From Microbacterium sufflavum (GTDB lineage: Bacteria; Actinomycetota; Actinomycetes; Actinomycetales; Microbacteriaceae), in the NCBI RefSeq assembly GCF_023101165.1, contig NZ_CP078076.1:2914001-2978000 (forward strand): 64,000 nt of DNA. The letters run 5' to 3'. Both the position numbers and the translations under genes were made by a program. The notes below the pieces were generated by a model. That model ran no database searches. It was not told the origin of the DNA and was given only the letters and a program-made list of their open reading frames with translations. This document shows positions 20,610-29,482 of this stretch, one piece after another; positions within the stretch are counted from its first letter, which is position 1; the number at the start of each line of letters is the position of its first letter.

Positions 20610-21641
20610 TTACGCAGAATGCGTGAGGGCGTTGAGGCGGGAGATGGCGCGCAGGTACTTCTTGCGATATCCGCCGGCCAGCATCTCGTCGGAGAACACC
20701 GCGTCCAGGCCCAGGCCGGTCGCGACGATGGGGAGCTGCGCGTCGTACACCCGGTCGACGAACGCCACGAAGCGCAGCGCCTCGGACTGATCGGTCAGCT
20801 GGCGAACGCCGCGGAGGCCCACCAGCGCGAGGCCGTCGATGAGGCGGATGTACCGCGAGGGGTGCACCTGGGCGAGGTGCCGGATCAGGTCGTCGAACGC
20901 GTCGTCGGACGCGGGCCCCTCGGCCCCGTCGATCGCTGCCGCGTAGGCCGCATCATCCCGGACGACCGCGTGGCCGTCGATCGCCCGCTGACGGAAGTCC
21001 ACGCCGTCGATGCGCAGCGTCTGGAAGCTGTCGGACATCGCGTGGATCTCGCGCAGGAAGTCCTGCGCGGCGAAGCGCCCCTCGCCCAGCGCATTCGGCG
21101 GCGTGTTCGACGTCGCGGCGAGCTTGGTCCCGGTGGGCACCAGCTCGCCCAGCAGCCGCGTCATGACCATGGTGTCGCCCGGGTCGTCGAGCTCGAACTC
21201 GTCGATGCACAGCAGATCGGCGCCCTTGAGCAGGTCGACCGTGTTCTTGTAGCCGAGGGCCCCGACGAGCGCCGTGTACTCGATGAACGACCCGAAGTAC
21301 TTCCGGCGGGCGGGCATCGCGTGGTAGATCGACGCGAGCAGGTGCGTCTTGCCGACACCGAAGCCACCGTCGAGGTAGACGCCCGGCTTGAGCTCCGGCT
21401 CCTTCTTCGCCCTGCTGAACAGTCCCCCGCGCTTGACCGGGGCGCCGCGGCCCGAGAAGCGCAGCAGCGTCTGCTTCGCCTCCTCCTGCGAGGGATACGC
21501 GGGGTCGGCGCGGTAGCTGTCGAACGTGGCCTCGTCGAACTGGGGCGGCGGCACCAGGCTCGCGAGCATCTCGGGCCCGGTGACGGTGGGCGTGCGGTCG
21601 GTGAGGTGCACGGTGCCGGTGCGGGTGGTCGGGTCGGTCAT
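20610..21641 (-). CDS. zapE: cell division ATPase ZapE (AFG1-like)
   Basis: A 343-residue P-loop ATPase. Walker A is GGFGVGKTHLL (about 93-103) and Walker B is LLCIDEFELDD. The following TSNTPPNALGEGRFAAQDFL and the end YRKKYLRAISRL are typical of the AFG1/ZapE family. In E. coli ZapE acts on the division ring; in actinobacteria the role is untested. The start at ATG 21641 is preferred over GTG 21644. Confidence 0.88.
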   Translation of the reverse strand: MTDPTTRTGTVHLTDRTPTVTGPEMLASLVPPPQFDEATFDSYRADPAYPSQEEAKQTLLRFSGRGAPVKRGGLFSRAKKEPELKPGVYLDGGFGVGKTHLLASIYHAMPARRKYFGSFIEYTALVGALGYKNTVDLLKGADLLCIDEFELDDPGDTMVMTRLLGELVPTGTKLAATSNTPPNALGEGRFAAQDFLREIHAMSDSFQTLRIDGVDFRQRAIDGHAVVRDDAAYAAAIDGAEGPASDDAFDDLIRHLAQVHPSRYIRLIDGLALVGLRGVRQLTDQSEALRFVAFVDRVYDAQLPIVATGLGLDAVFSDEMLAGGYRKKYLRAISRLNALTHSA

Positions 21642-21787
21642 CACGGTCCTGAATCAGGCGGCGGCCTGTGTCGAAGTCTTACGGATCCGGTGCCGGGGGC
21701 ACGGGGAGCATCTATCGTCGAAAGAGACGGATCAACACTACGCCGTCTTACCCGACCGCTCGCCCGCTCACCCGCTACGGAGACCCC

Positions 21788-22681
21788 ATGGCCATCGAGT
21801 TCGACTCCTCCTCCTCCAAGTTCGCCGAGTATGCCGAGCCCGGACGGCTCGTGACGACGCAGTGGCTGGCGGAGCGGCTCGGCGCTCCCGGGCTCGTCGT
21901 GGTGGAGTCGGACGAGGATGTGCTGCTCTACGAGACCGGCCACATCCCCGGTGCCGTGAAGGTCGACTGGCACACGGAGCTGAACGACCCCGTGGTCAGG
22001 GACTACGTCGACGGCGAGGGCTTCGCGGCGCTGCTGAGCCGCAAGGGCATCGCCCGCGACGACACGGTCGTGATCTACGGCGACAAGAACAACTGGTGGG
22101 CGGCGTACGCGCTGTGGGTGTTCTCGCTCTTCGGGCACGAGGACGTGCGACTGCTCGACGGAGGCCGTGACCGCTGGATCGCGGAGGGTCGCGAGCTGAC
22201 CCGCGAGGTCACCGAGCGCCCGACCACCGAGTACCCGGTGGTGGAGCGCGACGACTCCGTGATCCGCGCCTACAAGGAGGACGTTCTCGCCCACCTCGGC
22301 AACCCGCTCATCGACGTCCGCTCCCCCGAGGAGTACAGCGGCGAGCGGACCACCGCCCCGGCCTACCCGGAGGAGGGCACGCTGCGCGCCGGTCACATCC
22401 CGACCGCGCAGAGCGTGCCGTGGGCCAAGGCGGTCGCGGAGGACGGCGGCTTCAAGAGCCGCGCCGAGCTCGAGGCGATCTACCGCGACGGCGCCGGGCT
22501 GAAGGACGGCGACGACGTGGTGGCCTACTGCCGGATCGGAGAGCGGTCGAGCCACACCTGGTTCGTGCTGAAGCACCTCCTCGGCTTCGAGAACGTGCGC
22601 AACTACGACGGTTCCTGGACCGAGTGGGGCAGCGCGGTGCGCGTTCCGATCGTCACCGGAGCCGAGCCCGGCACGGTCTGA
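21788..22681 (+). CDS. sseA: thiosulfate/3-mercaptopyruvate sulfurtransferase
   Basis: A 297-residue protein with two rhodanese domains. The first is non-catalytic ([20 protein letters not shown]). The second carries the active Cys in [17 protein letters not shown] and the [12 protein letters not shown] motif. CRxGxRS is the thiosulfate-type loop. The sufE gene follows after 19 bases, so this protein may feed sulfur into Fe-S or cofactor assembly. It starts at ATG 21788 with a GGAG six bases upstream. Confidence 0.88.
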   Translation: MAIEFDSSSSKFAEYAEPGRLVTTQWLAERLGAPGLVVVESDEDVLLYETGHIPGAVKVDWHTELNDPVVRDYVDGEGFAALLSRKGIARDDTVVIYGDKNNWWAAYALWVFSLFGHEDVRLLDGGRDRWIAEGRELTREVTERPTTEYPVVERDDSVIRAYKEDVLAHLGNPLIDVRSPEEYSGERTTAPAYPEEGTLRAGHIPTAQSVPWAKAVAEDGGFKSRAELEAIYRDGAGLKDGDDVVAYCRIGERSSHTWFVLKHLLGFENVRNYDGSWTEWGSAVRVPIVTGAEPGTV

Positions 22682-22700
22682 CCGTGGGACAATGGCGGGG

Positions 22701-23132
22701 ATGAGCGCCACCGACCTGCCCGACACCCTCGCCGAGATCCGCGACGGGTTCCTGGAGACTCCCGAGGCCGACCGTCTCCTGCTGCTCCTCGAGTTCGCCG
22801 ACGAGCTGCCTCCCGTCTCGGAGGAGGTCGCGAACCACCCCGAGATGTGCGAGCGCGTCGCCGAGTGCCAGTCGCCCGTGTACATCTACGTCGAGGTGAA
22901 CGACGACATCGTGACGATGCACGCGACCGCACCGGAGGAGGCGCCGACCACGCGCGGCTTCGCGAGCATCCTCGTGCAGGGCATCACGGGCCTCACGTCC
23001 GACCAGGTGCTGGCGATCCCCGAGGACTACCCGCAGTCGATCGGGCTCACGAGAGCGGTGTCGCCGCTGCGCATCGGCGGGATGACGGGAATGCTCATGC
23101 GCGCCAAGAACCAGGTCAGGCAGAAGCGCTGA
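22701..23132 (+). CDS. sufE: SufE family sulfur acceptor
   Basis: A 143-residue SufE-like protein. The active Cys lies in ERVAECQSPVYIYVEV (about 52). The family end SPLRIGGMTGMLMRAK is present. It accepts persulfide from a cysteine desulfurase. The neighbouring rhodanese suggests an alternative sulfur supply. GACAAT six bases before ATG 22701 supports a leaderless start; ATG 22692 is the alternative. Confidence 0.88.
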   Translation: MSATDLPDTLAEIRDGFLETPEADRLLLLLEFADELPPVSEEVANHPEMCERVAECQSPVYIYVEVNDDIVTMHATAPEEAPTTRGFASILVQGITGLTSDQVLAIPEDYPQSIGLTRAVSPLRIGGMTGMLMRAKNQVRQKR

Positions 23133-24270
23133 GACTCTGGTCCGCCAGCCACGACGTGATCGCGGTGCTCCAGCCCCGCTCATCGTAGTTCCACAGCTTC
23201 GTGTGGCGGGCGACGGTGAACCGCGGCATGGTGACCAGATCGGGTCGCGCCTCCTGCAACGCCCGTGACGCGTCGACGGGCACGAAGCCGTCGTCGTCGC
23301 TGTGCAGGATCAGGATCGGTGCGGCGAGCTCGTCGGCGCGCGCGACCATGTCCAGCCGGTCGAACAGGATCGGCTCGTCGGCGCCGCTCAACCGCGCCGT
23401 GAGCGGCAGCTGCAGGGCGCTCATCGCCAGGTCGGGCAGCGGGGGCCGGACGCGGAGGAGCTTCGCCTGGAAGCGCAGCACCGTGCGCCAGTCGACCACC
23501 GGGGACTCGAGGATGACACCGGCGATCCGGTGCCGGTTGCCCGAGCTCACCGAGGCCTGCAGCGACACCGCGCCGCCCATGGACCAGCCCATCAGCACGA
23601 CACGCTCGGCGCCGTGGCGCAGCGCGTAGGCGATGGCGGCGTCGACATCGCGCCACTCGGACGCCCCGAGGGCGTAGGCGCCGGCCCGCGTGCGCGGTGC
23701 CTCGCCGTCGTTGCGGTACGACACCACGAGGTTCGGCAGCCCGGCGGCGTGCAGCACGGGCACCGCGCGGAGGCACTCCGACCTGGTCGTGCCGCGGCCG
23801 TGCACCTGGATCACCCAGGTGGACGACGACGCCGGGAAGAACCAGGCGGGGCACGGCCCGGCGGGCGAGCCGATCAGCACGTTCTCCCACCGCAGGTGCA
23901 GCTCGCTGGGAGAGGTGTAGTAGGAACCGCTGAAGGAGGCGCCGCGGTCGACGCTGGCGCCCGGCTCGATCTTGGTGAGCAGCTTGCGACGCACCGTCGT
24001 GCTGTCCGCGCTCAGCACGGCCCCCAGCTTCACGTAGCCGTAGGTCCCCGTGGTGAAGAGCCCGTAGCGCCCCGGCAGCTCGGTGTCGAGAGTGCGACCG
24101 AGCTCGATGGTCTGCGCACCGGTGTCGATCGCGAGGATCTCCGTGTCTGGCACCTTGCGCATCGGGGTGACCACGCGTCGCGCGACGGCGAGCACCAGGA
24201 ATCCGGCGGCGGCTCCCAGCGCGAGGAGCGCGGGGACAATGAACTGGGCGGCGTGCCTGAGACTCTTCAT
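23116..24270 (-). CDS. membrane-anchored alpha/beta hydrolase
   Basis: A 384-residue protein. It has an N-terminal helix (about 8-32) anchoring it to the membrane, a beta-rich region, and an alpha/beta-hydrolase domain from about 150. The nucleophile elbow is GWSMGGAVSL (Ser about 227). ILHSDDDGFVPV carries the acid Asp, and a late His lies in ARHTKLWNYDE. The oxyanion strand is WVIQVHGRG. Substrate unknown. The 3' end overlaps the end of sufE by 17 bases (convergent). Confidence 0.82.
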   Translation of the reverse strand: MKSLRHAAQFIVPALLALGAAAGFLVLAVARRVVTPMRKVPDTEILAIDTGAQTIELGRTLDTELPGRYGLFTTGTYGYVKLGAVLSADSTTVRRKLLTKIEPGASVDRGASFSGSYYTSPSELHLRWENVLIGSPAGPCPAWFFPASSSTWVIQVHGRGTTRSECLRAVPVLHAAGLPNLVVSYRNDGEAPRTRAGAYALGASEWRDVDAAIAYALRHGAERVVLMGWSMGGAVSLQASVSSGNRHRIAGVILESPVVDWRTVLRFQAKLLRVRPPLPDLAMSALQLPLTARLSGADEPILFDRLDMVARADELAAPILILHSDDDGFVPVDASRALQEARPDLVTMPRFTVARHTKLWNYDERGWSTAITSWLADQSLSASA

Positions 24271-24295
24271 CGCCTTCCGACTCTAGCCTGTTGCC

Positions 24296-24877
24296 GTGAC
24301 CGCACATCCCGAGGCCGGGACGCCCTTCGACAGCGCCGTCGCCGAACTGCGTGAGACCGCGTTCCGCGATGACATCACGGTGCGCGAGATCCCGACGCCG
24401 CAGGGCCTCGCCCCGTTCGCGATCGCGCTCTCCGCCGATGTGCGGCCCGGCGAGGACGGCGACTCCGTGTACGGCACCGGCCGGTTCATCCTGCTCCACG
24501 ATCCCGACGAGCCCGATGCCTGGGGCGGCGCCTGGCGCATCGTGATCTTCGCGCAGGCGCCGCTGGAGACGGAGATCGGCACCGACCCGCTGCTGGCCGA
24601 CGTGACGTGGTCGTGGCTGGTGGACGCGCTCGACTCGCGCGGCGCGGTCTATCGCGCGCCGTCGGGCACCTCGACCAAGACGCTGTCCAAGGGTTTCGGC
24701 GGCCTGGCCGACGAGGGCGACGGGGCACAGATAGAATTGCGGGCGTCCTGGACACCGGATGGCCCCTTCCGACCGCACGTCGAAGCGTGGGCCGAGCTGG
24801 TCGGCATGCTGGCGGGACTTCCGCCGGGCTCCGAGGGCATCGCCGTGATCGGCGCGCGAAAGGCTGTACGTGACTGA
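24296..24877 (+). CDS. DUF3000 family protein
   Basis: A 193-residue soluble protein matching the actinobacterial DUF3000 family: REIPTPQGLAPFAIALSADV, GRFILLHDPDEPDAWGGAWR, DVTWSWLVDAL, and ASWTPDGPF with WAELVGMLAGLPPG at the end. Function unknown. It regularly precedes the RNase D-like gene, as here, with an 8-base overlap. The GTG start lies six bases behind TAGCCT (leaderless). Confidence 0.85.
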   Translation: MTAHPEAGTPFDSAVAELRETAFRDDITVREIPTPQGLAPFAIALSADVRPGEDGDSVYGTGRFILLHDPDEPDAWGGAWRIVIFAQAPLETEIGTDPLLADVTWSWLVDALDSRGAVYRAPSGTSTKTLSKGFGGLADEGDGAQIELRASWTPDGPFRPHVEAWAELVGMLAGLPPGSEGIAVIGARKAVRD

Positions 24878-26063
24878 ATACTCCGTGATCTCCGACACCG
24901 AGGAGTTCCTGGCGGCGTGCGCGGCGCTCGTGGCGGGCTCCGGCCCCGTGGCGGTCGACGTCGAGCGGGCGTCCGGTTTCCGCTACTCACAGCGGGCCTA
25001 CCTGGTGCAGGTGTTCCGTCGCGACAGCGGCGTCTTCCTGTTCGATCCTCCGGCGATCGGTGACATGGGCGCACTGCAGACCGCGATCGGCGATGTGGAG
25101 TGGGTGCTGCACGCCGCGAGTCAGGACCTGCCGTCGCTGCGGGAGCTGCACCTCGAGCCGCGCACGATCTTCGACACGGAGCTGGCGGCGCGGCTGCTCG
25201 GTCACGACCGCGTCGGGCTCGCGGCGGTGGTGGAGGACACGCTGGGCATCACGCTGAAGAAGGAGCACTCGGCGGCAGACTGGTCGACCCGTCCGCTCCC
25301 CGCCGCCTGGCTCGAGTACGCCGCGCTCGACGTGCTGCACCTGGTGGACGTGCGCGACGCCCTGGTCGCCGAGCTCGAGGAGCAGGGCAAGACCGACTTC
25401 GCCGCCCAGGAGTTCGCGGCCACGCTGGCGCGCACGCCCAAGGCCCCGCGCGAAGATCCGTGGCGGCGCCTCAGCGGGTTGCACCAGGTGCGCGGCGCCC
25501 GTAACCTCGCCGTCGCCCGCGCCCTGTGGGAGGCGCGGGAGATGTACGCGCAGCAGCAGGACATCTCCCCCGGCCGGCTCGTCCCCGACCGCTCGCTCGT
25601 GGCGGCCGTGCTCGCCAACCCCGCGTCGAAGCAGGCGCTGGCCGGCATCAAGGAGTTCCAGGGTCGCGCGAGCCGCACCCAGCTCGACCGCTGGTGGCAG
25701 GCCATCGTCGACGGTCGCGCGGCCGAGCAGCTGCCGCGCGAGCGCGTCCCCAGCGACACCCTTCCCCCGCCGCGCGCCTGGTCCGACCGGAACCCCGAGG
25801 CGGACGCACGGTTGAAGGCCGCACGACCCGCGGTCGAGGCGGTGGCGGAGGAGCTGGGCATGCCCACCGAGAATCTCCTCACGCCCGACTACCTGCGCCG
25901 CGTGTGCTGGGACTCCCCCGGCACCACCGCGGCGGAGATCGGCGACGCCCTCGCCGCGCTCGGTGCGCGTCCCTGGCAGATTGAACAGACCGCACAGAAG
26001 ATCGCGGACGCCTTTGTAGAGGCGGCGCAAGCGCCCGACACCACCTCCCCGACCGCTTCGTAG
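24870..26063 (+). CDS. rnd: RNase D-like 3'-5' exonuclease with HRDC domain
   Basis: A 397-residue protein. A DEDD exonuclease domain occupies about 20-190: VAVDVERASGFRYSQRAYLV (Exo I, where the usual E is present as DVE), HAASQDLPSL (Exo II, with Gln-Asp), and LEYAALDVLHLV (Exo III, Asp present; the YxxxD form is Y-AALD). An HRDC domain follows at about 215-290, then a second helical domain. It trims structured RNAs such as tRNA precursors. Overlap with DUF3000 indicates coexpression. Confidence 0.88.
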   Translation: MTEYSVISDTEEFLAACAALVAGSGPVAVDVERASGFRYSQRAYLVQVFRRDSGVFLFDPPAIGDMGALQTAIGDVEWVLHAASQDLPSLRELHLEPRTIFDTELAARLLGHDRVGLAAVVEDTLGITLKKEHSAADWSTRPLPAAWLEYAALDVLHLVDVRDALVAELEEQGKTDFAAQEFAATLARTPKAPREDPWRRLSGLHQVRGARNLAVARALWEAREMYAQQQDISPGRLVPDRSLVAAVLANPASKQALAGIKEFQGRASRTQLDRWWQAIVDGRAAEQLPRERVPSDTLPPPRAWSDRNPEADARLKAARPAVEAVAEELGMPTENLLTPDYLRRVCWDSPGTTAAEIGDALAALGARPWQIEQTAQKIADAFVEAAQAPDTTSPTAS

Positions 26064-26138
26064 GTTCGATCCAACCGATTCCTCCCGGTTTTCACGGCTT
26101 CCTAGACTGAGGTCAACCCCAAGAAACCTGGAGGCAGA

Positions 26139-27344
26139 GTGGCCGAGATCTCGGACGTCTTCTTCGTCGATGGCGTGCGCACCCCGTTCGGGCGCGCCGG
26201 CGAAAAAGGCATGTACTGGAACACCCGCGCGGATGACCTCGCCGTCAAGGCGACCATCGGGCTGATGGAGCGCAACGCCGCCGTGCCGGCCGACCGCATC
26301 GACGATGTCGCCATCGCGGCGACCAGCCAGACCGGTGACCAGGGGCTCACGCTCGGCCGGTCCGTCGCGATCCTGGCCGGTCTCCCCCAGACGGTGCCCG
26401 GACTCGCGGTGGAGCGCATGTGCGCGGGCGCGATGACCAGCGTCACCACGATGGGCGCGTCGATCGGCGTCGGCATGTACGACCTCGCCCTCGCGGGTGG
26501 CGTCGAGCACATGGGCCACCACCCGATCGGCTCCAACGCCGACCCCAACCCGCGCTTCGTCGCCGAGAAGATGGTCGACCCTGGCGCGCTCAACATGGGT
26601 GTCACGGCGGAGCGCATCTTCGACCGGTTCCCGCACCTCACCAAGGAGCGCTCCGACCGCTTCGGCATGCTGAGCCAGCACAAGGTGCAGGCGGCGTACG
26701 ACGCCGGCAAGATCCAGCCCGACCTGGTTCCCGTCGCGATCAAGGGCGCCGACGGCGCATGGGGTCTGGCCACCGAGGACGAGGGCCGTCGCCCGCAGAC
26801 CACGATGGAGGACCTCGCCGGGCTCAAGACGCCGTTCCGTCCGCACGGACGCGTCACGGCGGGCACGTCCTCGCCGTTGACCGACGGCGCGACCATGTCG
26901 CTGCTCGCCGGTGGGGGTGCGGTGAAGGAGCTCGGTCTCGCGCCGAAGATGCGCATGGTGTCGTTCGCCTTCGCGGGCGTGCAGCCGGAGATCATGGGCA
27001 TCGGCCCGATCCCGTCCACGGAGAAGGCGCTCAAGAAGGCCGGACTCGACATCTCCGACATCGGGCTGTTCGAGCTGAATGAGGCGTTCGCGATCCAGGT
27101 GATCTCGCTCCTCGACCACTTCGGCATCGCCGACGACGACCCCCGCGTCAACCAGTGGGGCGGGGCGATCGCGCTCGGACACCCCCTCGCGGCCTCCGGC
27201 GTCCGACTGATGATCCAGCTCGCCGCACAGTTCGCCGAGCGTCCCGACGTCCGCTACGGCCTGACCGCGATGTGCGTCGGCCTCGGTCAGGGCGGCTCGG
27301 TCATCTGGGAGAACCCGCACTACGACGGAAAGAAGAAGAAGTGA
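26139..27344 (+). CDS. fadA: acetyl-CoA C-acyltransferase (3-ketoacyl-CoA thiolase)
   Basis: A 401-residue thiolase, last step of fatty-acid beta-oxidation. The nucleophile Cys is in ERMCAGAMTS (about 94). His is in FELNEAFA and GHPLAASG. The second Cys is in MCVGLGQGGS. The start is GTG 26139 with CTGGAGG upstream and a TAGACT -10 box near 26103. The stop overlaps the GTG of fadB (GTGA at 27341-27344), so the two subunits of the multifunctional complex are made together. Confidence 0.94.
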   Translation: MAEISDVFFVDGVRTPFGRAGEKGMYWNTRADDLAVKATIGLMERNAAVPADRIDDVAIAATSQTGDQGLTLGRSVAILAGLPQTVPGLAVERMCAGAMTSVTTMGASIGVGMYDLALAGGVEHMGHHPIGSNADPNPRFVAEKMVDPGALNMGVTAERIFDRFPHLTKERSDRFGMLSQHKVQAAYDAGKIQPDLVPVAIKGADGAWGLATEDEGRRPQTTMEDLAGLKTPFRPHGRVTAGTSSPLTDGATMSLLAGGGAVKELGLAPKMRMVSFAFAGVQPEIMGIGPIPSTEKALKKAGLDISDIGLFELNEAFAIQVISLLDHFGIADDDPRVNQWGGAIALGHPLAASGVRLMIQLAAQFAERPDVRYGLTAMCVGLGQGGSVIWENPHYDGKKKK

Positions 27345-29482
27345 GCTACGACGACGTCGACTTCTCGCCCATCCAGGCGCTGACGGAGGGCGAGGTGATC
27401 ACGCACTCCCCCGTGCGCGACATCCGCCTCCCCTCCGGCAAGGTCCTCGCCCTCATCACCCTCGACAACGGCCGCGACCACACGCGCCCGAACACGCTCG
27501 GGCCGGCCACGCTCACCGAGCTCGGCGAGACGCTGGACGCGCTGAAGGCACGGGCGGCGTCCGGGGAGATCCAGGCCGTCGGCATCACGGGCAAGCAGTA
27601 CATCCTGGCCGCCGGCGCCGACCTGTCCGACATCAGCAAGGTCGGCTCGCGCGACAACGCCCGCCTCATCGCGCAGCTCGGGCACCGGGTGCTCGGCAAG
27701 CTCGGTGAGCTCGGCGTGCCGTCGTTCGCGTTCGTGAACGGTCTGGCGCTCGGTGGAGGGCTGGAGATCGCGCTGAACTCCAGCTACCGCACCGTCGACG
27801 CCTCGGCCGCCGCCGTGGCGCTCCCCGAGGTGTTCCTCGGCATCATCCCCGGCTGGGGCGGCGCCTACCTGCTGCCGAACCTCATCGGCATCGAGAACGC
27901 GCTCGAGGTCGTCATCTCGAACCCGCTCAAGCAGAACCGCATGCTGAAGCCGCAGCAGGCGTTCGACCTGGGCATCTTCGACGCGATCTTCCCCGCCGCG
28001 AACTACCTCGAGAACTCGCTGACCTGGGCCGACGCGGTCCTCGGCGGCAAGAAGGTGGAGCGCAAGAACGAGCCGGGCAAGATCGAGCGGCTCACCAAGT
28101 GGCCGATCGCGATCAAGATGGCGCGCGGCATGCTCGAGTCGAAGATCGGCACCGTGCCGAAGTCGCCGTACGCGGCGCTCGACCTGCTCGACAAGGCCAA
28201 GAGCGGCACCAAGGCCGAGGGCTTCGCCCGCGAGGACGAGGCACTGGCCGAGCTCGTGACCGGCGATCAGTTCGCCGCCTCGATGTACGCCTTCGATCTC
28301 GTGCAGAAGCGGGCCAAGCGCCCGGTCGGCGCGCCCGACAAGGCGCTCGCGAAGAAGGTCACCAAGGTCGGCATCATCGGCGCCGGACTCATGGCGAGCC
28401 AGTTCGCGCTGCTCTTCGTGCGCAAGCTCCAGGTCCCCGTCCTCATCACCGACCTCGATCAGGCGCGGGTCGACAAGGGCGTGGCGTACATCCACGACGA
28501 GATCGGGAAGCTGGAGGGCAAGGGGCGCCTCGACGCCGACACCGCCAACAAGCTGCGCGCGCTGGTCACGGGCACGACCGACAAGAGCCTGTACGCCGAC
28601 TGCGACTTCGTGATCGAGGCGGTCTTCGAAGAGGTCGGCGTCAAGCAGCAGGTCTTCGGCGAGATCGAGAAGATCGTGGCGGAGGACACCATCCTCGCCA
28701 CGAACACCTCCTCGCTCTCGGTCCAGGAGATCGGCGCGACGCTCGCTCACCCGGAGCGCCTGGTCGGGTTCCACTTCTTCAACCCGGTCGCCGTCATGCC
28801 GCTGATCGAGATCGTCAAGACGCCGAGCACCTCCGAGGCCGCGCTGTCCACGGCGTTCGTGGTCGCGAAGAACCTGGGCAAGAACGCGGTCCTGACCGCC
28901 GACGCACCCGGCTTCGTGGTGAACCGTCTGCTGGCCAAGGTCATGGGCGAGGCTGCGCGCGCGGTCTACGAGGGCACCCCGATCGCCGAGGTGGAGAAGG
29001 CGTTCGCGCCGCTCGGCCTGCCGATGGGGCCGTTCCAGCTGATCGACCTGGTCGGATGGAAGGTCGCCGCCCACGTGCAGGACACGATGGTGCACGCCTT
29101 CCCCGACCGGTTCTACGCGAACGAGAACTTCCACGCCCTCGCCGCGCTCGACCAGGTCGTGGAGAAGGACAAGGGCGGCCGGGTGGTCGGCTGGAGCAAG
29201 CAGGCCGAGAAGGTCATCAAGCCCGCACTCGGCAAGAGTCCGGCCTCTGCGGCGACCATCCTGCAGCGCGTGCAGGATGGCCTGGCGACGGAGATCAAGC
29301 TGATGCTGGACGAGGGCGTCGTGCCCGAGGTGGAGGACATCGACCTGTGCCTCATCCTCGGCGCAGGCTGGCCGTTCATCGACGGCGGCGCCTCGCCCTA
29401 CCTCGACCGCGAGGGCGCTTCGGAACGCACCTTCGGCGGCTCGTTCCACACGCCGCAGATCCGCGGCATCGAGAACCGCTGA
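27341..29482 (+). CDS. fadB: 3-hydroxyacyl-CoA dehydrogenase / enoyl-CoA hydratase
   Basis: A 713-residue fusion. The enoyl-CoA hydratase domain (about 1-200) shows ITGKQYILAAGADLSDI and LALGGGLEIALNSSYR, with the catalytic Glu of ALPEVFLGIIPGWGG. The NAD-binding domain begins at KVGIIGAGLMASQFALL (about 345), and NTSSLSVQEI and FHFFNPVAVMPLIEIV follow. The C-terminal helical domains are APGFVVNRLL and GLPMGPFQLIDLVGWKVA. It is the partner of fadA. The last 15-bp stem of a terminator shared with the convergent gene lies at 29489-29529. Confidence 0.94.
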   Translation: MSYDDVDFSPIQALTEGEVITHSPVRDIRLPSGKVLALITLDNGRDHTRPNTLGPATLTELGETLDALKARAASGEIQAVGITGKQYILAAGADLSDISKVGSRDNARLIAQLGHRVLGKLGELGVPSFAFVNGLALGGGLEIALNSSYRTVDASAAAVALPEVFLGIIPGWGGAYLLPNLIGIENALEVVISNPLKQNRMLKPQQAFDLGIFDAIFPAANYLENSLTWADAVLGGKKVERKNEPGKIERLTKWPIAIKMARGMLESKIGTVPKSPYAALDLLDKAKSGTKAEGFAREDEALAELVTGDQFAASMYAFDLVQKRAKRPVGAPDKALAKKVTKVGIIGAGLMASQFALLFVRKLQVPVLITDLDQARVDKGVAYIHDEIGKLEGKGRLDADTANKLRALVTGTTDKSLYADCDFVIEAVFEEVGVKQQVFGEIEKIVAEDTILATNTSSLSVQEIGATLAHPERLVGFHFFNPVAVMPLIEIVKTPSTSEAALSTAFVVAKNLGKNAVLTADAPGFVVNRLLAKVMGEAARAVYEGTPIAEVEKAFAPLGLPMGPFQLIDLVGWKVAAHVQDTMVHAFPDRFYANENFHALAALDQVVEKDKGGRVVGWSKQAEKVIKPALGKSPASAATILQRVQDGLATEIKLMLDEGVVPEVEDIDLCLILGAGWPFIDGGASPYLDREGASERTFGGSFHTPQIRGIENR